From Rhodoplanes sp. Z2-YC6860 (GTDB lineage Bacteria > Pseudomonadota > Alphaproteobacteria > Rhizobiales > Xanthobacteraceae), in assembly GCF_001579845.1 (NCBI RefSeq), contig NZ_CP007440.1:1-64000 (forward strand): DNA of 64,000 nt, given 5' to 3'. Below, one piece after another: positions 56,503 through 64,000 of the stretch. A program made the position numbers and the translations under genes. The notes below the pieces were generated by a model. That model had not been told where the DNA came from. It saw nothing but the letters and a program-made list of their open reading frames with translations, and made no database searches. Position 1 is the stretch's first letter; each line of letters starts with the position of its first letter.

Positions 56503-56516
56503 TTGATGCATGTCAA
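56503..56516. promoter_or_regulatory. FixK/FNR-type box upstream of cytochrome b561
   Basis: TTGATGCATGTCAA: perfect TTGAT half, right half GTCAA with one mismatch, centred 59 bp before 56450. Confidence 0.7.
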
Positions 56517-56595
56517 AGTCTTTGCTGCCCAAAGAAGTCTGCGGGTCCAGTTCGGACGATGGCGTTTGGTCTGCGATCGGTCGGATTGCGCTCGG

Positions 56596-57507
56596 CTATT
56601 GGAAATCTGCTCGGACGTCGTCAGCAAGCGCTTCGCGGATACTCGCGGCCGCTAGCGGCGCAAGGTCCATTCTATTTGTCACATGAGGAATGCTGTTCGA
56701 TGTGACTACGCGTGCACCCGCCTGAGCAAGGATCTGATCGGAAGCATCCGCAAAAATGCCGTGAACGGCGATGCAGATCGGCGGCGGCGACCGCCGCGCC
56801 AGCAAGAGACGAACAGCCTCCAGCATTGTTCCACCGCTAGAAATGATGTCGTCGATCAGCACGGGTGTTCGTCCATCAAGCTCCTCAACGTTTTTAATTG
56901 AAATCGAAACGTCGCGGTCTCCGTGGCGGATCTTCTCGAGAACCGTAAATGGAGCAGCGGCATCGGCTGCCACGGCCGAGACCCATTGCTCGCTTTCACT
57001 GTCCGGCCCGATGATTAGCGGGTTTGGCACGTTCGATCTGATCCACTCCGACATGAGCGGTGCCGCGTGCGCCACTGCGGTCGGGATACGATAGATTTCG
57101 GAGAGCGAGGCGTAGCGGTGCAGATGTGGATCGACGGTGACGAGCCAGTTGAACGCGTCTGACAGCAGTCCGGCGACCTGTCGTGACGTAACGGCCTCTC
57201 CGGGCTTGAACCGCCGATCCTGCCTCATGTAGCCGAGGTAAGGAGCAACCAACCCAACTCTGTCAGCGCCGAGTTCGCGGGCGGTTTCCGCCGCAAAGAT
57301 AAGCGGCAGCATTTTCTCATCTGGTTTGGCCAGCGTGCAGACAATCGTGACCGAGCGTCGGGTCACGTCTGCGAGATATCGCAGGTAGGTCTCCCCATCA
57401 GGGAATGCTCGAATTTCGATCTCGCCGACATCGGCCGCAAGAAGATCAGCGATCGCGCGCGTCAGCCTTTCGTTGCCCGGCATCGCGATGAAAAGCGGCG
57501 GGATCAT
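56596..57507 (-). CDS. Ribose-phosphate pyrophosphokinase-family protein (class III-like)
   Basis: A 303-aa enzyme of the PRPP synthase family (ribose 5-phosphate plus ATP to PRPP plus AMP). The PRPP loop is VLIDDIISSGGTMLEAVRLL near residue 218. The N-terminal half has the divalent metal/ATP region DPHLHRYASLSEIYRIP near residue 128. It is shorter than the housekeeping enzyme and of the archaeal-like short type. It overlaps the AMP phosphorylase stop by ATGA, so the two are translationally coupled. Confidence 0.82.
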   Translation of the reverse strand: MIPPLFIAMPGNERLTRAIADLLAADVGEIEIRAFPDGETYLRYLADVTRRSVTIVCTLAKPDEKMLPLIFAAETARELGADRVGLVAPYLGYMRQDRRFKPGEAVTSRQVAGLLSDAFNWLVTVDPHLHRYASLSEIYRIPTAVAHAAPLMSEWIRSNVPNPLIIGPDSESEQWVSAVAADAAAPFTVLEKIRHGDRDVSISIKNVEELDGRTPVLIDDIISSGGTMLEAVRLLLARRSPPPICIAVHGIFADASDQILAQAGARVVTSNSIPHVTNRMDLAPLAAASIREALADDVRADFQ

Positions 57508-59039
57508 GGGCTGCCGATCAGGATGATGTCGCGATTGGCTGAGGCGTAATCGAAGGCGTACGCGAGTTCGCCCGGCGCATCAGCATGAACTGTGCAGAGC
57601 GGCTGACCGCTGGCCACTGAATCGCCGATCCGTACATGCAAATCGATGCCCGCTGCCTTGTCTTCCGGCGCGCCGGCGAGCTTCGCCAGCCTGGCAATCC
57701 GGCGGTTGTCGATGGCGTGGACCTTGCCGGGACGCTCCGCCAGGATGGGCCGACGCTGATGCGAAAGGGGCGGCATACGCATGCCGCCTTGGGCCTCGCA
57801 GATGCGTTGGAATTTCGTCCAGGCGCGGCCAGAATCCAAGGTCTGCGCGGCCAACGCGTGGGCTTTGTCACTGGAGGCAATGCCTGCGAGCTCAATCAAA
57901 GCTGCCGCCAGTACGAGCGCGCGCTCCCTCAGGTCGGAAGGTGCATCTGGCTCGCATTTCAGCACGGCAAGCACATCCCGTGCTTCGAGGGCGGGCCCGA
58001 TGCCGCGGCCGATCGGCTGCGCTCCATCGGACGACACCACCCGCGTTTGCAGGCCGAAGCTTTCGCCGATGCTTGCCAATCCTGAGGTCAGCGCCTCCGC
58101 AACCTCCGCACTTCGAACCTTGGCGGTCGGGCCGATCGGCATATCGATGACGACATGGGTCGATCCGGCGGCGATTTTCTTGGACAGGACCGAAGCAATC
58201 ATCTGTCCCTCGCTGTCGATGTCGAGCGCACGCTCGACCCGGATGAGGATGTCATCGGCCGGGCTGAGCCTGATCGCTCCGCCCCAGACGATACAGCCCC
58301 CTTCACACTCGACGACGCGGCGGATCTCTTTCGTATCGAGATCGACCGGCGCCAGGGTCTCCATCGTATCAGCCGTGCCGGCCGGCGATGTGATCGCCCT
58401 GGACGACGTCTTCGGCATGACCAGCCCCAATGAAGCTACGATCGGCACAATAATCGGCGTGGTTCGGTTGCCGGGAAGCCCGCCGATGCTGTGCTTGTCG
58501 ACAATCGTCCCAGCCGGCCATTTGAGGCGCTCCCCGCTTTCGACCATCGCGTGGGTCAGCGCGAGGACTTCGTTGTGATCGAGCGGGCGTGTCGCGCAGG
58601 CAGTGATGAAGGAAGCGAGATGGATATCCGAGTATTTGCCGCTCACCACGTCTTCGATGATGGCGTGCAAGGAGGCTTCCGTCAGATCATGGCCGTAGAT
58701 GCGGCTGCGCACATGGCTGAGCGAATCGAGGGGAGAGGGATGCGAGACAGAGATGCGGTCTCCTTCCTTCAAGCCGAGCCGTTTCCACGCCGATTCCGAC
58801 AGCGCCGCCTCGTCGCGTCTGATCAGATCTCCCATGACTTGATAGAGCGTCGCGACGATCTCCTGTCCGTCGTTGCTCAACAAGACCCGGGTGTGAGCCA
58901 AAAAGCCTTCGGACCTGCAGACCTGACAGTCCTGCCGCATGAACACCACGGCTTCGTATTGGGTGTCGAGCCCGAGACGCCGCGCTCGAAGCGTGCTTGT
59001 TGTTGTCTTAGGCGCCGGCTCTGAGTTTTTGTCATTCAT
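57504..59039 (-). CDS. AMP phosphorylase-type (archaeal deoA-like) nucleoside phosphorylase
   Basis: A 511-aa enzyme resembling archaeal AMP phosphorylases, which convert AMP and phosphate to adenine and ribose 1,5-bisphosphate. The phosphate site is DKHSIGGLPGNRTTP near residue 200, followed by PKTSSRAITSPAGTAD, the archaeal-type signature in contrast to the KHSTGG of pyrimidine phosphorylases. The N-terminal 85 residues form the extra domain of this group. ATG 59039 overlaps the upstream MBL gene stop by ATGA. It is coupled to PRPP synthase downstream. Confidence 0.82.
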   Translation of the reverse strand: MNDKNSEPAPKTTTSTLRARRLGLDTQYEAVVFMRQDCQVCRSEGFLAHTRVLLSNDGQEIVATLYQVMGDLIRRDEAALSESAWKRLGLKEGDRISVSHPSPLDSLSHVRSRIYGHDLTEASLHAIIEDVVSGKYSDIHLASFITACATRPLDHNEVLALTHAMVESGERLKWPAGTIVDKHSIGGLPGNRTTPIIVPIVASLGLVMPKTSSRAITSPAGTADTMETLAPVDLDTKEIRRVVECEGGCIVWGGAIRLSPADDILIRVERALDIDSEGQMIASVLSKKIAAGSTHVVIDMPIGPTAKVRSAEVAEALTSGLASIGESFGLQTRVVSSDGAQPIGRGIGPALEARDVLAVLKCEPDAPSDLRERALVLAAALIELAGIASSDKAHALAAQTLDSGRAWTKFQRICEAQGGMRMPPLSHQRRPILAERPGKVHAIDNRRIARLAKLAGAPEDKAAGIDLHVRIGDSVASGQPLCTVHADAPGELAYAFDYASANRDIILIGSP

Positions 59040-60400
59040 GTCAGCGAGACCTGTTGCCCGTGATCCGGCACTAGACATGGCCAGCCCAGCTCTTCTTCGA
59101 TCCGATGACGCAACGCATCAGCCGCGACAGGCTCGCCGTGCGTTATGAACGTTATTTTGGGCGGCGCCTTGAAGCCTCGCAGCCAGCGAAGGAGTTCGTC
59201 CGAATCGGCATGGGCCGACAACATGTCGAGATTGCTGACCTGCGCGCGAACTGGAACGTATTCACCGTGCATTTTGATGCGATCGGCGCCAGCCAGCATG
59301 GCGGCGCCGCGGGTGCCACCAGCCTGGAAGCCCGCAAACAGGATCGTGTTTTTCGGGTCCGGCGCAAACTGTTTGAGATGGTGCAGCACACGACCGCCGG
59401 TCGCCATGCCGCTGGCCGATACGATGACCTTCGGCATCAGATTGGCGGTCAGCGCCTTTGATTCCTCGACGCTTTGCACGTAGTGCGCAACCGCGCAGGC
59501 CCGCCGGCATTCGTCTGCGGACAGCTTGTGGCTTTCGGTGTGCTTGCAGAATACTTCGCCGGCGTCCTGCGCCATTGGGCTGTCCAGGAAGATCGGGATA
59601 TTCGGAAGACGTCCCGCAGCTTTCAGCTTATGGAGATGGAAAAGCAGGCTTTGAGCTCGACCGACAGCGAAGGCAGGGATGACGACCGTCCCGCCGCGCG
59701 CGACCGTTTTTTCGACGACAGAAGCCAAGGCTTCGGCGGGATCGACCTTGGCGTGCAAGCGGTTGCCATAAGTGGATTCGACCAGGAGATAGTCGGTTCG
59801 TTCGAACGGCTCCGGATCGACCATGATCGGGTCGTCATACCGTCCGAGATCGCCGGAGAACACCGTAGTCACGCCGGCCCACTGGATTCGTACTGACGCG
59901 GCGCCGAGGATGTGGCCGGCTGGGCGCAGGCAAGTCGTGGCGCCGCATGGCAAGGACCGCTCATTGTAAAATGACATCGAGACGAGTTGCTCAAGCGAAT
60001 CCACTGCATCTTTTTGAGTGAATAGCGGCAAAGCCGGTTTGTGCTTTGAGAAACCATGCCGGTTCGCAAAGTCGGCGTCTTTCTCCTGGAGGTAGCCGGC
60101 ATCGGGCAACAGAATTTTGCAGAGATCGACGGTCGGCGAAGACCCCAACACGGGCGCTCTGAAACCGCGCTTCACCAGCAGCGGCAAATAGCCCGAGTGG
60201 TCGATATGAGCATGGGTCAGAATGACGGCTTCAAGGCTGCTGGGATCGACTGGCAACGGCGCCCAGTTCTTGAGACGCAGCGATTTGAAGCCCTGAAACA
60301 GGCCGCAGTCGATCAGGATCCTGTGCTCGCCATTGTCGAGCATGTATTTTGATCCGGTGACCGTGCCTGCTCCACCCAGAAATGACAATGTCAGTGCCAA
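59036..60400 (-). CDS. MBL-fold beta-CASP nuclease-like protein
   Basis: A 454-aa metallo-beta-lactamase-fold protein with the metal-binding THAHIDHSG near residue 62, DLGRYDDPIM near residue 185, and the beta-CASP/RMMBL region with SASGMATGGRVLHHL and HGEPVAADALRHRIE. The type is related to RNA-processing nucleases (Ysh1/CPSF73-like). It starts at TTG 60400 behind GAGAGGA, with no in-frame ATG nearby. It lies between UspA and AMP phosphorylase in a four-gene operon. Confidence 0.85.
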   Translation of the reverse strand: MALTLSFLGGAGTVTGSKYMLDNGEHRILIDCGLFQGFKSLRLKNWAPLPVDPSSLEAVILTHAHIDHSGYLPLLVKRGFRAPVLGSSPTVDLCKILLPDAGYLQEKDADFANRHGFSKHKPALPLFTQKDAVDSLEQLVSMSFYNERSLPCGATTCLRPAGHILGAASVRIQWAGVTTVFSGDLGRYDDPIMVDPEPFERTDYLLVESTYGNRLHAKVDPAEALASVVEKTVARGGTVVIPAFAVGRAQSLLFHLHKLKAAGRLPNIPIFLDSPMAQDAGEVFCKHTESHKLSADECRRACAVAHYVQSVEESKALTANLMPKVIVSASGMATGGRVLHHLKQFAPDPKNTILFAGFQAGGTRGAAMLAGADRIKMHGEYVPVRAQVSNLDMLSAHADSDELLRWLRGFKAPPKITFITHGEPVAADALRHRIEEELGWPCLVPDHGQQVSLT

Positions 60401-60446
60401 GCCGCGTCCTCTCGTCCAACCGTCCGGCCCTGGTGCCTGCCTCCGA

Positions 60447-61274
60447 CTAATGAGACATCAACACCGGCACAGTCATGCTTTTCAGCATGTCGCGCGTGGC
60501 GCCGCCGAGGACGAATTCCCGCAGCCGCGTGTGCCCATAGCCGCCCATCACGATGAGATCGGTGTCCATATCGGCGGCTTGTGAGAGGATCACATTGGCG
60601 ACCTCGCTATCGGGAGCGACGATCGGCATCAAATCGACCTTCAGTTCATGGCGAGCGAGATGCTCGGCAATCTGGGTGCCGCGAATCATGTTCCGCTGCT
60701 CCGTCGATTCGATTGTCACGATGCTGATCTTGCCGGTCCGTTGCAGGAACGGCATGGCATCGCCCACCGCGCGAGCCGCGTTGCGGCTGCCGTCCCAGCA
60801 TAGCATGACGCGATCGAGCTTGATGCCAGTCTTCTGGATGTAAGGCACAATCAGAACCGGCCTGCCGGAATCGAATAGCGCGGCTTCATTGATCAGGCTT
60901 TCCGGAAGGTCATTTTCGGGTTCCGGTTGGCCAACCACCGACAGGTCGTAATGTCGCGCGGCGCCGGCGAATATCTGGGCGACCTCCGCCACATAATCTA
61001 TCAAGAGCCCGGAATCGGCTCTGATACTGGCGAGCCGCGCGCGGTCATCGAACGATTGTTTCGCTTGCGAAGCTGCTGCCTTCCGTTGCGCTGTGCAGCC
61101 GTCGACGATATCTGCAGTAACGCCGTCCAGGACGGAGCCGCCGACCGGCAACTTGCACGCGACGGCCCTGGCCGTCAGGTGAGCGTCAAACATCTGGGCG
61201 ATGGAAATCGCAAAATCACCGGCGGCGTCGCGTGACTTGCCGACGCCGAGATTGACCAGAACATCCTTGATCAT
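60447..61274 (-). CDS. Universal stress protein with two Usp domains
   Basis: A 275-aa tandem UspA. The first domain begins MIKDVLVNLGVGKSRDAAGDFA; the second begins IKLDRVMLCWDGSRNAARAVG and ends in GGYGHTRLREFVLGGATRDML, the phosphate-binding glycine-rich loop. It heads the operon continuing through MBL, AMP phosphorylase and PRPP synthase. The FixK-type box 61333-61346 is centred 65 bp upstream. ATG 61274 is used because the longer frame lacks family similarity. Confidence 0.9.
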   Translation of the reverse strand: MIKDVLVNLGVGKSRDAAGDFAISIAQMFDAHLTARAVACKLPVGGSVLDGVTADIVDGCTAQRKAAASQAKQSFDDRARLASIRADSGLLIDYVAEVAQIFAGAARHYDLSVVGQPEPENDLPESLINEAALFDSGRPVLIVPYIQKTGIKLDRVMLCWDGSRNAARAVGDAMPFLQRTGKISIVTIESTEQRNMIRGTQIAEHLARHELKVDLMPIVAPDSEVANVILSQAADMDTDLIVMGGYGHTRLREFVLGGATRDMLKSMTVPVLMSH

Positions 61275-61332
61275 GGGACAGCCTCGTTTCGATGGAACAT
61301 GGGACAAATATCGTGGTGGGCCAGAACTGCCA

Positions 61333-61346
61333 TTGACTTGGCTCAA
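61333..61346. promoter_or_regulatory. FixK/FNR-type box upstream of the UspA operon
   Basis: TTGACTTGGCTCAA: one mismatch in each half-site, centred 65 bp before 61274. Confidence 0.6.
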
Positions 61347-61400
61347 ACGCGGCCGCGCATGGGTGATCTCATGGTTGCCAGCGTGGTGAGGTGGCAGGCG

Positions 61401-61979
61401 CTATGAACTCTGACGCCCGAGCCCCTCGATCTCAGCGATCCAACCCTCCCGGGTCTCGGGCTTCGACGTTCCGATCATGCCGAACAGCGTGTGGCGCACC
61501 GGGGTGATGCCGATGAACTTCAGGATGTTGCGGGTGATCAGCTTCAAGGCGTGGCCGCCATACCAGAAGCGATAGATTGAGACCGGCATACCCATGGTGA
61601 TGACGACGCGGGCGCTCTTGTTCTTGAAGATCGACCAGTTCATGGCGTTATCCGTGTCCTGCCGGTGGATCAGATCGGGCTGGAGCACGCGCTCGATGAA
61701 GCCCTTCAGCAGGGCCGGCATATCGCCGCACCACAGTGGAAAAATCAGCACCAGGTGATCGCAGGCCGCGAGCGCATCGTAGGCGGCCTGCAGATCGGGC
61801 TCCAGCATCTGCTCCTTGCGGTAGCCCTCACGGAGGATGGGATCGAACTTCATCTCCGAGAGCGCGAACAGCGTCGCCGTGTGCCCCGCTGCCGTGGCTC
61901 CGCGCCGATAGGCCTCGCCCAACGCTCGGCAGAATGTGTTGGTCTGAGGATGCCCAACCACAATCATGATTTTGCGCAT
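61401..61979 (-). CDS. Flavodoxin-fold NAD(P)H quinone reductase-like protein
   Basis: A 192-aa protein with the flavodoxin_2 fold: KIMIVVGHPQTNTFCRALGEAYRRGA at the N-terminus and the FMN-binding HLVLIFPLWCGDMPALLKGFIERVL. These enzymes reduce quinones or nitro compounds with NAD(P)H. It starts at ATG 61979, 39 bp downstream of the CBS-BON gene, so the two may be cotranscribed from the box at 62807. Confidence 0.82.
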   Translation of the reverse strand: MRKIMIVVGHPQTNTFCRALGEAYRRGATAAGHTATLFALSEMKFDPILREGYRKEQMLEPDLQAAYDALAACDHLVLIFPLWCGDMPALLKGFIERVLQPDLIHRQDTDNAMNWSIFKNKSARVVITMGMPVSIYRFWYGGHALKLITRNILKFIGITPVRHTLFGMIGTSKPETREGWIAEIEGLGRQSS

Positions 61980-62018
61980 GCGCGCCTCACTCTCTGATCG
62001 AGGGGACGAGTCCGCCGG

Positions 62019-62753
62019 TTAGCGGTTGCCGATCGGATAGGTCACTGTGCCGTCGGCTTCGACCACCATCCCGGTCATCGGCTCGATCCAGGCCAAATGG
62101 TCATCGACGCGCTTTACCCCCGGGATGTTCTCGGCGGCGACGATCGTGGCTTGCCGTTCGCGCTCATCCATAATCGTACCCCAGAGCTCAACCACGCCGC
62201 CGCGCACGATGATGTCGAGCGAACCAGTCGGAGCCCAGCTCTGGCCCTGAAGCTCCGCAAACAGGCGCTCGCGGATGGCGCGATCATCGAGGCTTGTGGG
62301 CTTGGCTTCACGGGCAAGACTCGCCAGCGCATACAGCAGATTGGCGCGGCTGATGATGCCTACGACTTTGTCATCCTTCATCACCGGAACGCGTTTGATC
62401 CGGCGCTTCTCCATCAGCGAGACCACCTCTTCGAGCGGTGTGTTCTCCATGACCGTCACTGGATCGGGCGTCATGATCTCGCTGACCTTGCGCCCGTGGG
62501 TTCGCGTGTATTCGTCTGCGAGACGTCCGGGACCAACGAGAAATGCCAGCCATCGGGGCCGCTGTCGCTGCGTTGCCGTCTCAGTCCGCCGCAGGAAATC
62601 GCCTTCGGTGAGCATACCTTGAAGACGGCCTTCGGCGTCGATGACAGGCAGACCGCTAATGTGGTTCTGCAGCATGATGCGAATGGCACTCGTCGCCGAA
62701 TCCGTCGGCTCGACCGAAAATACCGGGCGGGACATCACGTCTTGAGCTTTCAT
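62019..62753 (-). CDS. CBS-pair plus BON domain protein
   Basis: A 244-aa protein closely paralleling 30299-30985: CBS motifs MKAQDVMSRPVFSVEPTDSATSAI and EIMTPDPVTVMENTPLEEVVSLM, then a BON domain (LDIIVRGGVVELWGTIMDERERQATIVAAENIPGV). ATG 62753 follows GGAGG. The box at 62807-62820 is centred 60 bp upstream. It probably senses adenylate energy state through CBS. Confidence 0.85.
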   Translation of the reverse strand: MKAQDVMSRPVFSVEPTDSATSAIRIMLQNHISGLPVIDAEGRLQGMLTEGDFLRRTETATQRQRPRWLAFLVGPGRLADEYTRTHGRKVSEIMTPDPVTVMENTPLEEVVSLMEKRRIKRVPVMKDDKVVGIISRANLLYALASLAREAKPTSLDDRAIRERLFAELQGQSWAPTGSLDIIVRGGVVELWGTIMDERERQATIVAAENIPGVKRVDDHLAWIEPMTGMVVEADGTVTYPIGNR

Positions 62754-62806
62754 GGGGCACCTCCATTTGATGGGATGCATGATGCGCCGTGATCGATCGT
62801 TGCGAA

Positions 62807-62820
62807 TTGAGGCAGGTCAA
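62807..62820. promoter_or_regulatory. FixK/FNR-type box upstream of the CBS-BON gene
   Basis: TTGAGGCAGGTCAA: one mismatch in each half, centred 60 bp before 62753. Confidence 0.55.
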
Positions 62821-62831
62821 AGTGGCGATGC

Positions 62832-62845
62832 TTGATGCAGATCAA
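62832..62845. promoter_or_regulatory. FixK/FNR-type box upstream of the alcohol dehydrogenase
   Basis: TTGATGCAGATCAA has perfect TTGAT and ATCAA halves, centred 69 bp before 62908. With the box at 62807 it forms a divergent pair. Confidence 0.75.
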
Positions 62846-62907
62846 CGCTGCAGTCCGGCATCAGCATACCGAGAGCCCGACGCAGAACGTCGAACAAGGA
62901 ACAGGCT

Positions 62908-63891
62908 ATGCGGGCCATGGTTCTCCAACGGATCGGCGAACCGCTCACGCTCATGGAAAGGCCGGACCCCAAGCCCGCCGAAGGCGAAGTTTGCGTGCAG
63001 GTTTCTGCCTGCGGTGTTTGCCGCACCGACCTTCACGTTGTCGACGGCGAGTTGCCCAACATCCGTTTGCCGATCGTGCCTGGACACGAGATTGTCGGCC
63101 GGATCAGTGCGGTAGGCCCGAACGTCAACAGTCTAACGGTTGGCATGCGGGTCGGCATACCTTGGCTCGGCCGGACCTGCGGCAGCTGCCGCTATTGCCG
63201 CGAGCAGCGCGAGAACCTCTGCGAACGACCGCAATTCACCGGCTACTCGCGCGACGGCGGCTACGCCACCCATGTGCTGGCCAATGCCGGTTTCGTTTTT
63301 CAGCTTCCGGATAACGGCAGCGATCAGGCCACCGCACCGTTGCTGTGCGCCGGCCTGATCGGCTGGCGCTCGCTGCGCATGGCCGGGGACGGTCGGCGTA
63401 TCGGACTCTACGGCTTCGGCGCCGCCGCGCATATCATCGCCCAGGTGGCGCGCTGGCAGGGGCGTGAGGTGTTTGCCTTCACGCGGTCCGGCGATGTCGC
63501 GGGTCAGGACTTCGCCCGCAAGCTCGGAGCCATCTAGGTGGGAGGTTCGGACGAAGATCCGCCTAAGCCTCTGGACTGCGCGATCATCTTTGCTCCGGTC
63601 GGCGCGCTAGTCCCGGCCGCATTGAAGGCCGTACGCAGAGGCGGCCGAGTGGTCTGCGGCGGCATTTATATGAGCGCTATCCCGAGCTTTCCCTATGACC
63701 TGTTGTGGGGAGAGCGAGAGCTCGTCTCAGTGGCTAATCTCACGCGGCGTGATGGCGTCGAGTTTTTCGATGTGGTGCCCAAGGTCGGGATTGCGACCCA
63801 TACTACCGGCTATTCGCTCACGCGCGCCAACGAAGCCTTGTCAGACCTGCGCCGCGGTGCGTTGCAGGGCGCCGCTGTTCTGGTGCCCTAG
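62908..63891 (+). pseudogene. Zinc-dependent alcohol dehydrogenase interrupted by an in-frame amber codon
   Basis: A full-length medium-chain dehydrogenase of 327 codons when read through. The catalytic zinc site is C38, H60 and E61 (VPGHE); the structural zinc site is C91, C94, C97 and C105. The cofactor motif GLYGFGAAAHIIAQVA is near residue 170. Codon 210 (63535-63537) is TAG where the family usually has Trp (TGG), between GAI and VGGSDE; the rest, to VLVP at 63891, remains in frame and looks normal. It is a single-base nonsense mutation unless read through. The FixK-type box is 69 bp upstream. Confidence 0.8.
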
Positions 63892-63919
63892 CGGCTGATC
63901 TCAGCGGGGATGATCTGGT

Positions 63920-63933
63920 TTGATCCGTGTCAA
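63920..63933. promoter_or_regulatory. FixK/FNR-type box upstream of the last, partial gene
   Basis: TTGATCCGTGTCAA: perfect left half, right half GTCAA one mismatch, centred 58 bp before ATG 63985. Confidence 0.65.
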
Positions 63934-63984
63934 AGCACACAGCCTGGGCTTCCGCCATGGTGACACGTCATCGTGGAGAGCACC

Positions 63985-64000
63985 ATGAAACTTCCGCACG
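63985..64000 (+). CDS. Start of a gene cut by the window edge
   Basis: ATG 63985, preceded by a GTGGAGAG ribosome site, opens a frame beginning MKLPH before the window ends. A FixK-type box lies 58 bp upstream, so it is probably another member of the regulon. Nothing else can be said. Confidence 0.55.

Overview
The window looks like part of a GC-rich alphaproteobacterial chromosome, most likely from the Bradyrhizobium/Rhodopseudomonas group. The basis is the dnaA-dnaN-recF-gyrB order with a small conserved ORF between recF and gyrB, the protein sequences themselves, and the many FixK-type regulatory boxes. It begins close to dnaA, so it may lie at or near the conventional chromosome start.

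Layout. 1-7.7 kb: replication block dnaA, dnaN, recF, a 98-aa ORF and gyrB. 8-15 kb: a SnoaL-like protein, an MFS carrier, and a three-gene HlyD/double-ABC/permease exporter operon. 15.1-21.5 kb: a cytochrome c relic, then an aromatic catabolism cluster (protocatechuate 4,5-dioxygenase LigAB, a Rieske oxygenase, 3-hydroxybenzoate 6-hydroxylase, gentisate dioxygenase, and a two-domain VOC/extradiol-type protein). 21.6-31.5 kb: polyhydroxyalkanoate (PHA) and stress functions (PhaC-like hydrolase, zinc ribbon, HtrA protease, phasin, CBS protein, MgtA-type ATPase, PhaC, Hsp20, CBS-BON protein, small secreted protein). 31.6-34.7 kb: an Mla/MCE lipid-transport operon. 34.7-41.0 kb: an AraC regulator, a soluble double-PAS chemoreceptor, and a two-component system with a linked 57-aa protein. 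41.3-49.7 kb: LysE, small c-type cytochromes, an outer-membrane protein, cytochrome b561, a DUF2267 protein, GroEL with two tiny membrane ORFs, MFS and UspA. 49.8-53.2 kb: a FixK-like regulator, a host-attachment-family protein, and a DUF4010 relic hit by an IS630 element. 53.2-64 kb: a second P-type ATPase, cytochrome b561, a UspA/MBL/AMP phosphorylase/PRPP synthase operon, a flavodoxin-fold reductase, a second CBS-BON protein and an alcohol dehydrogenase interrupted by an amber codon.

The unifying feature is a dense set of about 20 short palindromes of the form TTGAN-N4-NTCAA (FNR/FixK type). Most are centred 53-77 bp upstream of a start codon, which suits a class II activator site at -41.5 with a short leader. 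They precede UspA, Hsp20, CBS, phasin, PhaC, cytochrome, AMP phosphorylase, Mla and alcohol dehydrogenase units. A FixK-like regulator with the E-x2-SR recognition helix is encoded inside the same region at 49855. The simplest reading is a large low-oxygen survival regulon covering carbon storage, chaperones, ion ATPases, nucleotide salvage and electron carriers, into which an O2-requiring aromatic pathway has also been wired. Gene decay is visible at several points: a cytochrome c relic, a DUF4010 relic, and the nonsense codon in the alcohol dehydrogenase.
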